Source of the DNA: Sphingorhabdus lacus
GTDB taxonomy: Bacteria > Pseudomonadota > Alphaproteobacteria > Sphingomonadales > Sphingomonadaceae
DNA: 64,000 bases
Direction: 5' to 3'
Assembly (NCBI RefSeq): GCF_009768975.1
Contig: NZ_CP035733.1
Location: 992,001-1,056,000 of the forward strand
In this document: positions 49,331 through 58,193 of the stretch, piece by piece
Layout: each line of letters starts with the position of its first letter
How positions within the stretch are numbered: position 1 is the first letter of the stretch
Program-made: the position numbers and the translations under genes
Notes under the pieces: model-generated
What the model was told of the DNA's origin: nothing
Databases searched by the model: none
The model's input: only the letters and a program-made list of their open reading frames with translations

Positions 49331-49660
49331 TCAGAAAGGGTCTCCCCAACCCTATACGACCCGAATTATGTTTATCTTTATGGCTATAGAGAAAATTAAC
49401 CATAAAACAAATAGTCAGGTGTTTCCTGATGTAAGATGTTGTCACATTATGAAACATTTCAATTGATTGGGTTCAATATAGCGCGGGGTAAATTACCCCA
49501 TCCGGGCGGAAGTAGGCGCGACTTCTACATCAGTTCCAATATTCGTTGCCGATAGCATTAGCTTTTTTAATAGTGAGCAATCGTGCATGTCGTTCATTTG
49601 GCCCACATGAAAAAAGGGGCCGCCGCAGCGACCCCTTTCCTCTCCAGTGCCTTTACAGGC
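49331..49660. other. 330-base intergenic region between pnp and the M28 peptidase gene
   Basis: No gene is seen on either strand. The part near 49660 holds the pnp terminator. Near 49330 there is a weak minus-strand promoter candidate for the peptidase: TTGTTT (49405-49410) and TATAGC (49383-49388) with 16-base spacing. Two small dyads are present: TCAGG/CCTGA arms at 49415-49429, and GGGGTAA/TTACCCC arms at 49485-49499. Their function is unknown. The region is A+T-rich compared with the flanking genes. Confidence 0.6.
49613..49638 (-). terminator. Rho-independent terminator of pnp
   Basis: On the minus strand AAAGGGG and CCCCTTT arms (49632-49638 and 49613-49619) enclose a GC-rich loop and run into a T-tract (the A-run at 49609-49615 of the plus strand), 23 bases past the pnp stop. 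Confidence 0.8.
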
Positions 49661-51985
49661 TTAGTCTTTCAGGAAGGCCGGTACATGGTCGGGATCGCCC
49701 CCGCCATTGTTGCCGCCTTCATTGCCACCTTCGGAGCGTTCACGGCGCGGGCCACGGTCGCCACGGCCTTCGCCCCGGCCGCCATCCCGGCGTGGACCGC
49801 GATCGCCACGGCCTTCGCCACGGCCGCCATCACGACGGGGACCACGATCGCTACGCTCGCTCTTTTCGCGGGGCGGACGTGTGTCTTCCAGTTCTTCGCC
49901 GGTTTCCTGGTCGACGACGCGCATCGACAGGCGAACCTTGCCGCGTGGGTCGATTTCGAGAACCTTGACCTTGACGTCCATGCCTTCGCTAACAACGTCG
50001 GTCACCTTCTCAACGCGTTCGTTGCGCATTTCGCTGACGTGGACGAGACCGTCCTTGCCGCCCATGAAATTCACAAACGCCCCGAAATCGACGAGGTTTA
50101 CAACCTTGCCGTCATAGATTTTGCCGACTTCAGCTTCTTCAACGATACCGCTGATCCACTTGCGAGCCGCTTCAATCTGGCTGAGGTCGCTCGAAGATAT
50201 CTTGATCAGACCTTCATCATCAATGTCCACCTTGGCGCCGGTTGTTGCCACGATTTCGCGGATAACCTTACCACCGGTGCCGATGATGTCGCGGATCTTC
50301 GCCTTGTCGATTTGCATCGTTTCAATGCGCGGAGCATGCGCCGACAGTTCGCCACGGACTTCGCCCAGTGCCTTGGCCATTTCGCCCAGGATATGCGCGC
50401 GGCCTTCCTTGGCTTGGGTCAATGCGGCTTCGAAGATTTCACGGGTAATCCCGGCAATCTTGATGTCCATCTGCATCGTGGTGATACCTTCGGAGGTACC
50501 GGCAACCTTGAAATCCATGTCGCCCAGATGATCTTCATCACCCAGAATGTCGGAGAGGATCGCAAAATCCTTACCTTCGAGGATCAGGCCCATGGCAATG
50601 CCGCTGACCGGACGCTTGATCGGCACGCCGGCGTCCATCATGGCGAGGCTTCCGCCGCATACCGATGCCATCGACGACGAACCGTTGGATTCGGTAATGT
50701 CGCTGGTCAGACGAATGGTATAGGGAAACTCGTCCTTGCTCGGCAGAACAGGGTGCAGAGCGCGCCATGCAAGCTTGCCATGGCCGACTTCACGACGGCC
50801 CGGCGCGCCGAAGCGGCCGACTTCACCAACCGAATAGGGCGGGAAGTTATAGTGCAGCATGAAATGCTCATAATGCAGGCCACCAAGGCCATCGATCATC
50901 TGCTCTGCGTCCTTGGTGCCCAAGGTGCAGGTTGCGATGGTCTGGGTTTCGCCACGGGTAAACAGGGCGGAACCATGTGTGCGCGGCAAGAAGTGCGTTT
51001 CGCCGAGAATCGGACGAATCTGCGTGGTGGTGCGTCCGTCGATGCGGGTGCCGTCCTTCAGGATGGCGCCGCGAACGATTTCGGCTTCCAGCTTCTTCAT
51101 CAGTTTGCCAGCAGCCATCTGGTCCTGCGGGGTTGCATCGGCGAAAGCTTCCTTCGCTTTTGCACGTGCTTCGTTCAGGGCATTGCTGCGCGCCGACTTG
51201 TCGGTCAGCTTGTAGGCTGCGGCAATATCCTTACCGATCAGTTTCTTCAGCTTGTCTTTTGCAGCCGAAAGATCGGCCTGCTCTGCCATTGCCCAAGGTT
51301 CCTTGGCGGCTTGCTCGGCAAGCTTCACGATGGCTTTGACAACTTCCTTACATGCGTCATGCGCAAACAGGACGGCGCCAAGCATGATTTCTTCCGAAAG
51401 CTCATTCGCTTCGGATTCAACCATCATCACGGCATCATAAGTTGCCGCAACCACCAGATCGAGATCGCCTTCGGCAACCTGTTCGTCGGTGGGGTTCAGG
51501 ATATATTCGCCATTCACATAACCAACGCGTGCCGCGCCGATCGGGCCCATGAAGGGAACGCCCGAAATGGTCAGAGCAGCCGACGTTGCAACCATGGCAA
51601 GAATGTCGGGCTCGTTGTGGCCATCATAGCTCAGAACCTGCGCAATGGCGTTGATTTCGTTGTAGAAGCCTTCGGGGAAAAGCGGACGGACCGGACGGTC
51701 GATCAGACGCGAAACCAGCGTTTCCTTTTCCGTGGCGCCACGTTCGCGCTTGAAGAAGCCACCGGGGATACGGCCGGCTGCGGAATATTTTTCCTGATAG
51801 TGAACGGTCAACGGGAAGAAATCCTGACCTTCTTTCACCGACTTTGCAGCGGTAACCGCGCAAAGAACAACAGTTTCGCCCAGCGACGCCATGACAGCAC
51901 CGTCGGCTTGACGGGCAACCTTGCCCGTTTCGAGTGTCAGGGTTTGTCCGCCCCACTCGATTGATACAGTTTTCGTATTAAACAT
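49661..51985 (-). CDS. pnp: Polyribonucleotide nucleotidyltransferase (PNPase)
   Basis: A 774-residue 3'-5' phosphorolytic exoribonuclease of the RNA degradosome. Two RNase PH domains ([47 protein letters not shown]) with a helical linker are followed by a KH domain ([16 protein letters not shown]) and an S1 domain ([22 protein letters not shown]). The C-terminus is an Arg/Gly/Asp-rich extension with a tandem 15-residue repeat (see separate entry). It is downstream of rpsO with its own leader. Confidence 0.97.
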   Translation of the reverse strand: MFNTKTVSIEWGGQTLTLETGKVARQADGAVMASLGETVVLCAVTAAKSVKEGQDFFPLTVHYQEKYSAAGRIPGGFFKRERGATEKETLVSRLIDRPVRPLFPEGFYNEINAIAQVLSYDGHNEPDILAMVATSAALTISGVPFMGPIGAARVGYVNGEYILNPTDEQVAEGDLDLVVAATYDAVMMVESEANELSEEIMLGAVLFAHDACKEVVKAIVKLAEQAAKEPWAMAEQADLSAAKDKLKKLIGKDIAAAYKLTDKSARSNALNEARAKAKEAFADATPQDQMAAGKLMKKLEAEIVRGAILKDGTRIDGRTTTQIRPILGETHFLPRTHGSALFTRGETQTIATCTLGTKDAEQMIDGLGGLHYEHFMLHYNFPPYSVGEVGRFGAPGRREVGHGKLAWRALHPVLPSKDEFPYTIRLTSDITESNGSSSMASVCGGSLAMMDAGVPIKRPVSGIAMGLILEGKDFAILSDILGDEDHLGDMDFKVAGTSEGITTMQMDIKIAGITREIFEAALTQAKEGRAHILGEMAKALGEVRGELSAHAPRIETMQIDKAKIRDIIGTGGKVIREIVATTGAKVDIDDEGLIKISSSDLSQIEAARKWISGIVEEAEVGKIYDGKVVNLVDFGAFVNFMGGKDGLVHVSEMRNERVEKVTDVVSEGMDVKVKVLEIDPRGKVRLSMRVVDQETGEELEDTRPPREKSERSDRGPRRDGGRGEGRGDRGPRRDGGRGEGRGDRGPRRERSEGGNEGGNNGGGDPDHVPAFLKD
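49760..49849. repeat. Tandem 45-bp repeat in the pnp C-terminal coding region
   Basis: Two adjacent 45-bp units, 49760-49804 and 49805-49849, each encode [15 protein letters not shown] on the minus strand, and a partial third unit (DRGPRRE) follows toward 49740. The units differ at a handful of third and first positions. Repeat number may vary between strains by slippage, changing the length of the disordered RNA- or protein-binding tail. Confidence 0.85.
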
Positions 51986-52004
51986 AGATTTTCCTTTGAC
52001 TCAG

Positions 52005-52022
52005 CACCGCCCTATTGCGGTG
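52005..52022 (-). promoter_or_regulatory. Hairpin in the pnp leader
   Basis: CACCGC and GCGGTG arms with a 6-base loop lie 20-37 bases upstream of the pnp start. In E. coli pnp mRNA is autoregulated through RNase III cutting of a leader hairpin; this shorter stem may be part of a comparable leader, but that is only inference. Confidence 0.35.
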
Positions 52023-52121
52023 TGAGGCCTCTTGATTGCGGAAATACCGATCCGCTGCGGGTGGGGCTAAAAAGCGCCCCTATGGCAAACCAGCCTCATT
52101 GCCGGATCGCCCCATAAGCAA

Positions 52122-52147
52122 AAAGCGGCCCGTTTGGGGGCCGCTTT
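52122..52147 (-). terminator. Rho-independent terminator behind rpsO
   Basis: A 10-bp perfect stem (AAAGCGGCCC at 52122-52131 with GGGCCGCTTT at 52138-52147) and a T-tract on the minus strand lie 8 bases after the rpsO stop. It separates rpsO from pnp, so pnp probably has a promoter between 51986 and 52120 or depends on readthrough. Confidence 0.88.
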
Positions 52148-52154
52148 CGCATAA

Positions 52155-52424
52155 TTACTTGCGAAGACCGAGCTTCGCGATGAGTGCGGCATAACGGTCC
52201 GCATCAATTTTCTTCAAATAGTCCAGAAGCGAACGACGCTTGTTGACCATCATCAAAAGACCACGACGCGAGTGATTGTCCTTGTGGTGATCCTTGAAAT
52301 GACCCGTCAGGGTGTTGATACGGTCGGTCAGAATGGCAACCTGCACTTCAGGCGATCCGGTATCGTTAGGCTCGCGAGCATGCTCTTTGATAACCTGGGC
52401 TTTACGTTCTGCAGTAATAGACAT
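52155..52424 (-). CDS. rpsO: 30S ribosomal protein S15
   Basis: An 89-residue primary 16S rRNA-binding protein that organises the central domain of the small subunit. The sequence is typical throughout ([47 protein letters not shown]). Length is exactly as usual. It lies 24 bases after truB and is followed by a strong terminator and pnp, the classical truB-rpsO-pnp order. Confidence 0.98.
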   Translation of the reverse strand: MSITAERKAQVIKEHAREPNDTGSPEVQVAILTDRINTLTGHFKDHHKDNHSRRGLLMMVNKRRSLLDYLKKIDADRYAALIAKLGLRK

Positions 52425-52448
52425 ATTTTTCCTTCGAACATCATGGTT

Positions 52449-53366
52449 TTAAAGGTTAAAGCCACGGACGGATCTTAATTCTCCGTCGATGTTCTCCACC
52501 AGCGCAATAGGCCGCATTTCCGCGTCCCTCGCCCAATGTAGACCATCTTTCATGGCAATCCCGGTCAAGACGCGACCCTGTTGGATCGCCCTTGCCTGTT
52601 CCGGGGAGAGATCAAGAGCCGGGATGTCGACCAGCCCTGCCTCTATCGGCAAGATAATGTCTTCTTGGGCCGCCCCTTGGCCGAAAGCATTCAGTTTGTC
52701 CAGCGAAATCGCGCTTTCCAGGTCAAATGGTCCGGCGCGCGTCCGGCGGAGCATCGTCACATGACCGACCGTACCAACAGCATAAGCGATATCTCGCGCC
52801 AGCGAGCGGATATAAGTGCCTTTGGACACATGCGCCGAAAAGGTCACCGAATTCAACGGCCCATCTGCGGATGCATCCTCCAGAGAGGGTGACACCGACA
52901 CGACTTGCAGCTCATACACCGTGACGCCGCGCGCCTTCATCTCCACATCTTCGCCTGCCCTCGCCCGGTCATAGGCGCGTTTACCGTCGATCTTGATCGC
53001 GGAATATGCCGGCGGGATTTGCTCGATCTGCCCTGTAAAGCGCGGCAAGACGGCCTCTACCGCGCTGCGTGTTGGCCGATGGTCGGACGTGGCAACAATG
53101 TCCCCTTCCGCATCCAGGCCGCTCGTTTCAGTTCCGAACGCCAGGGTGAACTGATAAATCTTCGATGCATCCAGCATCCGCCCGCACAATTTGGTGGCTT
53201 CGCCCAAAGCAATGGGCAGGATACCTGTGGCCAGCGGGTCCAACGTGCCGCCATGGCCAACCTTGATCTTCCCGAACCCGGCTTGGCGCAAATTGCGCTT
53301 TACCGCAGACACAGCTTGCGTAGATCCCAGACCCAGCGGTTTATCCAATATGATCCAGCCGTGCAT
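52449..53366 (-). CDS. truB: tRNA pseudouridine(55) synthase
   Basis: A 305-residue enzyme that makes pseudouridine 55 in the T-loop of tRNAs. The catalytic Asp43 is in GGTLDPLATG, and KPLGLGSTQAV, YSAIKIDGKRAYDRAR and GTYIRSLARD are the other family motifs. The C-terminal PUA-like part (LSPEQARAIQQGRVL) is present. The gene directly precedes rpsO. Confidence 0.97.
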   Translation of the reverse strand: MHGWIILDKPLGLGSTQAVSAVKRNLRQAGFGKIKVGHGGTLDPLATGILPIALGEATKLCGRMLDASKIYQFTLAFGTETSGLDAEGDIVATSDHRPTRSAVEAVLPRFTGQIEQIPPAYSAIKIDGKRAYDRARAGEDVEMKARGVTVYELQVVSVSPSLEDASADGPLNSVTFSAHVSKGTYIRSLARDIAYAVGTVGHVTMLRRTRAGPFDLESAISLDKLNAFGQGAAQEDIILPIEAGLVDIPALDLSPEQARAIQQGRVLTGIAMKDGLHWARDAEMRPIALVENIDGELRSVRGFNL

Positions 53367-53411
53367 GCCGTGCCTTTAGGGCACCATGGCCGCAAGTCAA
53401 TTTGCCGCAAT

Positions 53412-53840
53412 TCAATTTGAGGGCGCAGCAACCTCTTTGCCCGCGGCGATTGCCGCCTTGCGCAGCTTCTGCCGTTCCTTGCGGGGCAAGGGTTTTTCGG
53501 AGGTCACGAGGCTTACCAACGGGCATTTCCAGCCGCGCACGACAATGGAGCTAAACTTGTCGAAAGTTGCCGCGCCGCCTGTGTCAAAGCCGATTGCCTG
53601 CGTAAAATTCAAATCCTGGCATCCACCTTGCAATTCGGCATAATACCAGCGCCGGTGCTGGTCTTCCAGCCATATCCCGTCGGTGCCGTCCGCTTCGAAA
53701 TTGCGGATCGCGCCGTAGTTCGGAAAAACTATGCTGCTTTCCACGCCCAATTCCGGCCACACATGCGGCTCAGGCTTTTTGGCTTGGGCCGGAACGGCCA
53801 GTATGAGCGCGCCAAGCGCGACGAGGAGAGTCTTGTTCAT
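53412..53840 (-). CDS. Secreted DUF6491-like protein
   Basis: A 142-residue exported protein with signal peptide MNKTLLVALGALILAVPAQA. The mature part contains IRNFEADGTDGIWLEDQHRR and WYYAELQGGCQDLNF followed by a second cysteine (RGWKCPL), the pattern I associate with DUF6491, common in sphingomonads and xanthomonads. The C-terminal 35 residues are basic and helical (PRKERQKLRKAAIAAGKE). It lies 45 bases before truB on the same strand, between tdk and truB. Function unknown. Confidence 0.78.
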   Translation of the reverse strand: MNKTLLVALGALILAVPAQAKKPEPHVWPELGVESSIVFPNYGAIRNFEADGTDGIWLEDQHRRWYYAELQGGCQDLNFTQAIGFDTGGAATFDKFSSIVVRGWKCPLVSLVTSEKPLPRKERQKLRKAAIAAGKEVAAPSN

Positions 53841-53882
53841 AGAGCAACACTAATCGGACGAAAATGAACCGCCAATTAAAAT

Positions 53883-54464
53883 TCAGCTCCGCGCCCGCGC
53901 TTCCATAAAATGCTTCCGGCACATCGCTACATAGCGGTCATCGCCGCCGATTTCGGTCTGCGCGCCATCAATCACGGCTTTGCCGAACTCGTCCACGCGC
54001 AAATTCATGGTCGCCTTGCGGCCGCAGTCGCAGACGCCTTTCAGCTCCACCAGACTATCCGCAATACCAAGCAGAGCCGCAGAACCGGGGAATAGCTCGC
54101 CCTGGAAATCGGTACGCAGGCCATAGCATACAACCGGAATATTGGCTTTGTCTGCCAGACGCGCGCATTGCCACACCTGCTCTTTCGACAGAAACTGTGC
54201 CTCGTCGACCAAAATGCAGGCCAGCGGGCTTTCCTGATGCTGGCGCAGCACGGCGGCCTCAATATCGGTAGTTGCCTCAAACCGGCTTGCGTCACCCGCA
54301 AGACCGATCCGCGAGCTGATGGCGCCAAAGCCGGGCCGGTCGTCGATCGCCGCCGTCCACAACATGACCTTCATTCCACGCTCGCCATAGTTGAACGCCG
54401 CCTGCAGCAAGGTCGACGATTTTCCGGCGTTCATGGATGCGTAGTAGAAATAGAGTTTAGCCAT
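53883..54464 (-). CDS. tdk: Thymidine kinase
   Basis: A 193-residue type II thymidine kinase of the nucleotide salvage pathway. Walker A ASMNAGKS is at residues 9-16, the catalytic base region is LVDEAQFL, the lasso and zinc ligands are CDCGRKATMN and MCRKHF. Length is normal. Its position inside the rbfA-truB stretch of a translation operon is unusual; the gene does not overlap its neighbours. Confidence 0.96.
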   Translation of the reverse strand: MAKLYFYYASMNAGKSSTLLQAAFNYGERGMKVMLWTAAIDDRPGFGAISSRIGLAGDASRFEATTDIEAAVLRQHQESPLACILVDEAQFLSKEQVWQCARLADKANIPVVCYGLRTDFQGELFPGSAALLGIADSLVELKGVCDCGRKATMNLRVDEFGKAVIDGAQTEIGGDDRYVAMCRKHFMEARARS

Positions 54465-54486
54465 CAGTTACCCGCCGTCATCCCAT

Positions 54487-55056
54487 TCAACTTATCCACG
54501 TATCGAGCCTTTCGACTACGATCCATTTTCCAACCATATTTTTTTGCAGTGCAAGCAATTGTCCGCTTCCGCATAAGGGGCCACAAATAGAGCCGACTTC
54601 AACAAACACAAAATGACCCGATTTGACCGGGAGCGAAACATCGATTGTACGATACTTATAGAATGAGTCGTCCTCACCGATGCCGGCGCGAATGTTATTC
54701 GGACAAGTTGTGTATTCTGATACATTAGAAGGGAATGCGGTCGCACCATGCTTGCGAATTTGCTTGGTATTTTCAGCAGTTATCAGCTTCTTAAATGCGC
54801 GATCCACTTCTGCTTTTTTAAACCATTTAAAGTTCGGAGGCAGTTTTGTTTTTAGGTCATCCAATTCGCTGTAAATATCGTCCAAAGGCGGACTGAATTT
54901 TGTGCCTATGCAAAATGTTTGAACGGGCCCCCATTTCTCATTCGCGTCTTCCGAAATAATCATCTCAGCAATTTCAGCTTGCTCAGCGCGACTTGCAATT
55001 GCCACTGGTCCTTCTGAAAGGGATGGCATTCCGCAGGATGTAACAAACACCAGCAA
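54487..55056 (-). CDS. Hypothetical lipoprotein between rbfA and tdk
   Basis: An open frame of about 189 residues. The N-terminus LLVFVTSCGMPS looks like the end of a lipoprotein signal with Cys8. The only standard start is TTG at 55056, which gives a signal without a positively charged n-region. In-frame codons continue upstream to about 55100 ([15 protein letters not shown]), which would complete a normal signal peptide but offer no ATG, GTG or TTG. The mature part has two short cysteine pairs (TTCPNNIRAG; CGPLCGSG). I do not recognise the family. Codon use is more A+T-rich than its neighbours, suggesting insertion into the operon. Confidence 0.62.
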   Translation of the reverse strand: MLVFVTSCGMPSLSEGPVAIASRAEQAEIAEMIISEDANEKWGPVQTFCIGTKFSPPLDDIYSELDDLKTKLPPNFKWFKKAEVDRAFKKLITAENTKQIRKHGATAFPSNVSEYTTCPNNIRAGIGEDDSFYKYRTIDVSLPVKSGHFVFVEVGSICGPLCGSGQLLALQKNMVGKWIVVERLDTWIS

Positions 55057-55102
55057 CGTGCAAACACCTATGGACTGGTGATTTTTTAGAGGTGCGATTA
55101 CC

Positions 55103-55504
55103 CTAATCGCTTCCTCCCAAATCCTGTTGCACCTTGGGCGCGCTTAACAGGGTTTCAATGTGAGTCGCCTGGTCAAAGCTGTCGTCCGCAAGGAATTTCA
55201 GCTTTGCCGCATATTTCATGCTCACGCGCGATGCGACTTCCTTTTGGAAGAATGCAGTGTTCGTGCGCAGCGCTTTCAGAACCACTTCCTCATTCGCGCC
55301 GAGGAGCGGCTTGATGAAAGCCGTCGCGTGGCGCAGGTCGGGTGACATCCGCACTTCGGTGACGCTGACGCTGTGGCTGTTGAGGACATCGTCATGCACT
55401 TCGCCACGCGCGAGCAGTTCCGACAGAATATGGCGGAATTGCTCGCCTACACGCAGCAAGCGGACGGAGCGCCCTTCTGGCGAGACATCATTATGTTTGG
55501 CCAT
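55103..55504 (-). CDS. rbfA: Ribosome-binding factor A
   Basis: A 133-residue KH-like factor for 16S rRNA 5' end maturation and cold adaptation. Diagnostic blocks are [38 protein letters not shown] and [15 protein letters not shown]. The frame is open to 55570, but ATG 55504 has GAGG upstream and the correct N-terminus MAKHND. Its ATG overlaps the stop of the small membrane gene (TGATG). Confidence 0.95.
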   Translation of the reverse strand: MAKHNDVSPEGRSVRLLRVGEQFRHILSELLARGEVHDDVLNSHSVSVTEVRMSPDLRHATAFIKPLLGANEEVVLKALRTNTAFFQKEVASRVSMKYAAKLKFLADDSFDQATHIETLLSAPKVQQDLGGSD

Positions 55505-55650
55505 CAAAACAACCTCATTACCGGAACGGCTGTCAAAACTACAACCGAGGCTACGGTCCAGAACAAACAACCGTCAAGCATACAGCCACCTGCTTTCTTG
55601 GCGCGTTCAAACGCCTTATCGTCAGCGGCTTCCTGCTCCTCCTCGGTCAC
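55504..55650 (-). CDS. 48-residue single-pass membrane protein between infB and rbfA
   Basis: A short gene that is easy to miss. Reading from GTG at 55650 it encodes an acidic N-terminus ([20 protein letters not shown]), a cysteine segment [11 protein letters not shown], and a hydrophobic helix ([14 protein letters not shown]) to a TGA at 55504-55506. Its GTG overlaps the infB stop (GTGA) and its stop overlaps the rbfA ATG (TGATG), so it is embedded by coupling at both ends, strong evidence for translation. I do not recognise a family. The helix at the C-terminus suggests a tail-anchored or small inner-membrane protein facing the cytoplasm. Confidence 0.72.
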   Translation of the reverse strand: MTEEEQEAADDKAFERAKKAGGCMLDGCLFWTVASVVVLTAVPVMRLF

Positions 55651-58172
55651 AATGTCCGTTCACGCTCCTCGATTTCGAAGACTTCAAGCATATCGCCTGC
55701 CATGACATCGTTCGTGTCGGCCAAGACAACACCGCATTCGAGGCCCGCGCGGACTTCGTCGATGTTATCCTTGAAGCGACGCAGCGATGCGATTGTCGTT
55801 TTCGAAACGATGACATCGTCGCGGGTAAGACGGGCGTGCAGGCCCTTCTTGATAACGCCTTCGGTAACCAGAAGACCGGCTGCCTTGTCGCGTTTGCCCG
55901 ATTTGAACACGTCCTTGACTTCGGCACGACCGACGACCGTTTCGATGATTTCCGGACCCAATTCGCCAGCCATCTCTTTCGCGATGTCGGCGGTCAGGTG
56001 ATAAATCACGTCGAAATATTTCAGGCGGACCCGATCGCGCTTGGCGAGTGCAGCGGCCTTGGTGTTCGGACGCACGTTGAAACCGATAAGCGGCGCGTTG
56101 GACGCGGCTGCCAAAAGCATGTCGGATTCGGTGATACCACCGACACCGGCCAGCAAAACGCGGACCTTGATATCATCGGTGGAGATATTGTTGAGCGCGG
56201 TAACGATCGCTTCGACCGAACCTTGCACATCGCCCTTGATAACCACCGGATATTCTTTCGCCCGTGTGGCCGACAGATTGTCGAACAGATTTTCAAGGTT
56301 CGGTGTAACCTGGGCCGTACGGACCTTGGTCGACTGTTCCTTACGATAAAGGGCAACTTCGCGAGCGCGTGCTTCATTTTCGACAACCGTCAAAACGTCG
56401 CCTGCCGAAGGCACGCCGGTCAGACCGAGCACTTCCACAGGTGTTGCAGGACCTGCTTCGGTAACCTGCTGGCCCTTGTCGTTGATCAAGGCACGGACTT
56501 TTCCGCTCTCCGACCCGACAACAAAGATGTCGCCACGCTTCAGCGTGCCGCGCTTGACGAGTACCGTCGCAACGGCACCGCGTCCCTTATCGAGTTGGGC
56601 TTCCACCACGATTGCTTCGGCTGCGCGGTCAGGATTGGCTTTCAATTCCATAACCTCGGCCTGAAGCGCCAGTTTTTCGAGCAATGTGTCGAGGCCGGTC
56701 TTTTTCAGTGCGGAGACTTCAACATCCTGCACATCGCCGCCCATCTGTTCGACGATCACTTCATGTTCGAGCAGACGTTCACGGACCTTCTGCGGGTTCG
56801 CGCCTTCCTTGTCGACCTTGTTGATCGCGACGATCATCGGCACGCCAGCTTCCTTGCTGTGCTTGATGGCTTCGATCGTCTGCGGCATCAGGCCGTCGTC
56901 AGCGGCGACAACGAGGATCACGATGTCGGTCACCGAAGCGCCGCGGCGGCGCATCTGGGTGAAGGCTTCGTGACCCGGTGTATCAAGGAAGGTAATGACG
57001 GAACCGTCCTTCGCCTTCACCTGATAGGCGCCGATATGCTGGGTAATGCCACCGGCTTCACCCGACACCACATTGGCACCGCGCAAGGCATCAAGCAGCG
57101 AGGTCTTGCCGTGGTCGACATGGCCCATGACCGTGACAACCGGCGGACGCGGCTTTTGCGTTTCGGGTGCATCGACGTCTTCGTCATGCACGATGTCGAC
57201 ATCGGCGTCGGAAACACGGGTGATGTTGTGGCCAAATTCTTCGACCAGCAATTCTGCGGTATCCTGGTCGATCGTCTCGTTGATCGTGACAGGCATGCCC
57301 ATCTTGAACAAGGCCTTGACCAGGTCGCTGCCCTTTTCGGCCATACGGTTGGCGAGTTCCTGCACCGTGATGGTTTCAGGCACGACAACATCGCGGCTCT
57401 GCTTGGGCTGCTGTTGACGGTTGCCACCGCCATGCAGGCGCTTTTCCTTTTCGCGGGCACGCTTCAACGCGGCGAGCGAGCGGGCGCGTGCGCCTTCATC
57501 ATCATCAAGCGCGCGGGTTACGGTCAGCTTGCCGGACTGGCGGCGATCGGCGGTGCGGTCACGGGTCGGGCGATGCGGTGCCTTTTTGGCTTCCTCGCGC
57601 TCACGCTCGGTCGGTGCCGGGGCAGCCGCAGGACGCTTGGGCGATTCCACAGGGGTAAAGCGGCGTGGCGCAGGTGCGGCTCCGTCGTCATTGCTGACGG
57701 CAGGTTCGGGTTCCTGCTCCACAACAGGCTCAGGCGTGGGTGCAGCAGGTGCTTCTTCCGCCTTGCGGTTTTCTTCGGCGCGGCGCTTTTCTTCTTCGGC
57801 AGCACGGGCGCGCGCTTCGTCTTCGCGGCGGCGGCTTTCTTCGAGCATGGCAAGGCGGGCTTCTTCCGCTTCGCGCAGCAACTTGGCCTGACGCTCCTGA
57901 CGGCTGAGCATGTCGTTTGGCGCAGGACGTGGCGCAGGGGCCGCAGCTACAGGAGGCGGAGGTGGTGGCGGGGGTGGTGGCGCGGGGGCGGCGACCTCGG
58001 GTTCGGGTGCGTATCCGGGCTTGCCTACCAACTTCTTGCGCTTCACCTCGACCACAACCTTGTTGGTGCGGCCGTGGCTAAAGGTCTGTTTGACTTCACC
58101 AGACTCGAGCGAGCGGCTCAAGGTAAGCGGCTTGCGCGTCAATGTCGGCTTGTTATTGGTATCATCACTCAT
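55647..58172 (-). CDS. infB: Translation initiation factor IF-2
   Basis: An 841-residue GTPase that places initiator tRNA on the 30S subunit. The variable N-terminus is Ala/Pro/Glu/Arg-rich, including a run of ten prolines and a long charged helical stretch. The IF2_N motif (ETITVQELANRMAEKGSDLVKAL) is split by no gap, and the G domain has GHVDHGKTS at about residue 349, DTPGHEAF and NKVDKEGANP. Domains II-IV are complete to the C-terminal GMVADTND-type VVLADTNDV block. It starts 21 bases after the ylxR stop. Confidence 0.97.
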   Translation of the reverse strand: MSDDTNNKPTLTRKPLTLSRSLESGEVKQTFSHGRTNKVVVEVKRKKLVGKPGYAPEPEVAAPAPPPPPPPPPPVAAAPAPRPAPNDMLSRQERQAKLLREAEEARLAMLEESRRREDEARARAAEEEKRRAEENRKAEEAPAAPTPEPVVEQEPEPAVSNDDGAAPAPRRFTPVESPKRPAAAPAPTEREREEAKKAPHRPTRDRTADRRQSGKLTVTRALDDDEGARARSLAALKRAREKEKRLHGGGNRQQQPKQSRDVVVPETITVQELANRMAEKGSDLVKALFKMGMPVTINETIDQDTAELLVEEFGHNITRVSDADVDIVHDEDVDAPETQKPRPPVVTVMGHVDHGKTSLLDALRGANVVSGEAGGITQHIGAYQVKAKDGSVITFLDTPGHEAFTQMRRRGASVTDIVILVVAADDGLMPQTIEAIKHSKEAGVPMIVAINKVDKEGANPQKVRERLLEHEVIVEQMGGDVQDVEVSALKKTGLDTLLEKLALQAEVMELKANPDRAAEAIVVEAQLDKGRGAVATVLVKRGTLKRGDIFVVGSESGKVRALINDKGQQVTEAGPATPVEVLGLTGVPSAGDVLTVVENEARAREVALYRKEQSTKVRTAQVTPNLENLFDNLSATRAKEYPVVIKGDVQGSVEAIVTALNNISTDDIKVRVLLAGVGGITESDMLLAAASNAPLIGFNVRPNTKAAALAKRDRVRLKYFDVIYHLTADIAKEMAGELGPEIIETVVGRAEVKDVFKSGKRDKAAGLLVTEGVIKKGLHARLTRDDVIVSKTTIASLRRFKDNIDEVRAGLECGVVLADTNDVMAGDMLEVFEIEERERTL

Positions 58173-58193
58173 CGAAACAGAACCCGTCCTTAC

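Noticed and set aside
49583..51964. 793-codon open frame on the plus strand opposite pnp
   Set aside because: Antisense shadow of pnp created by high G+C third positions and the RG-coding repeat; no ribosome site or domain.
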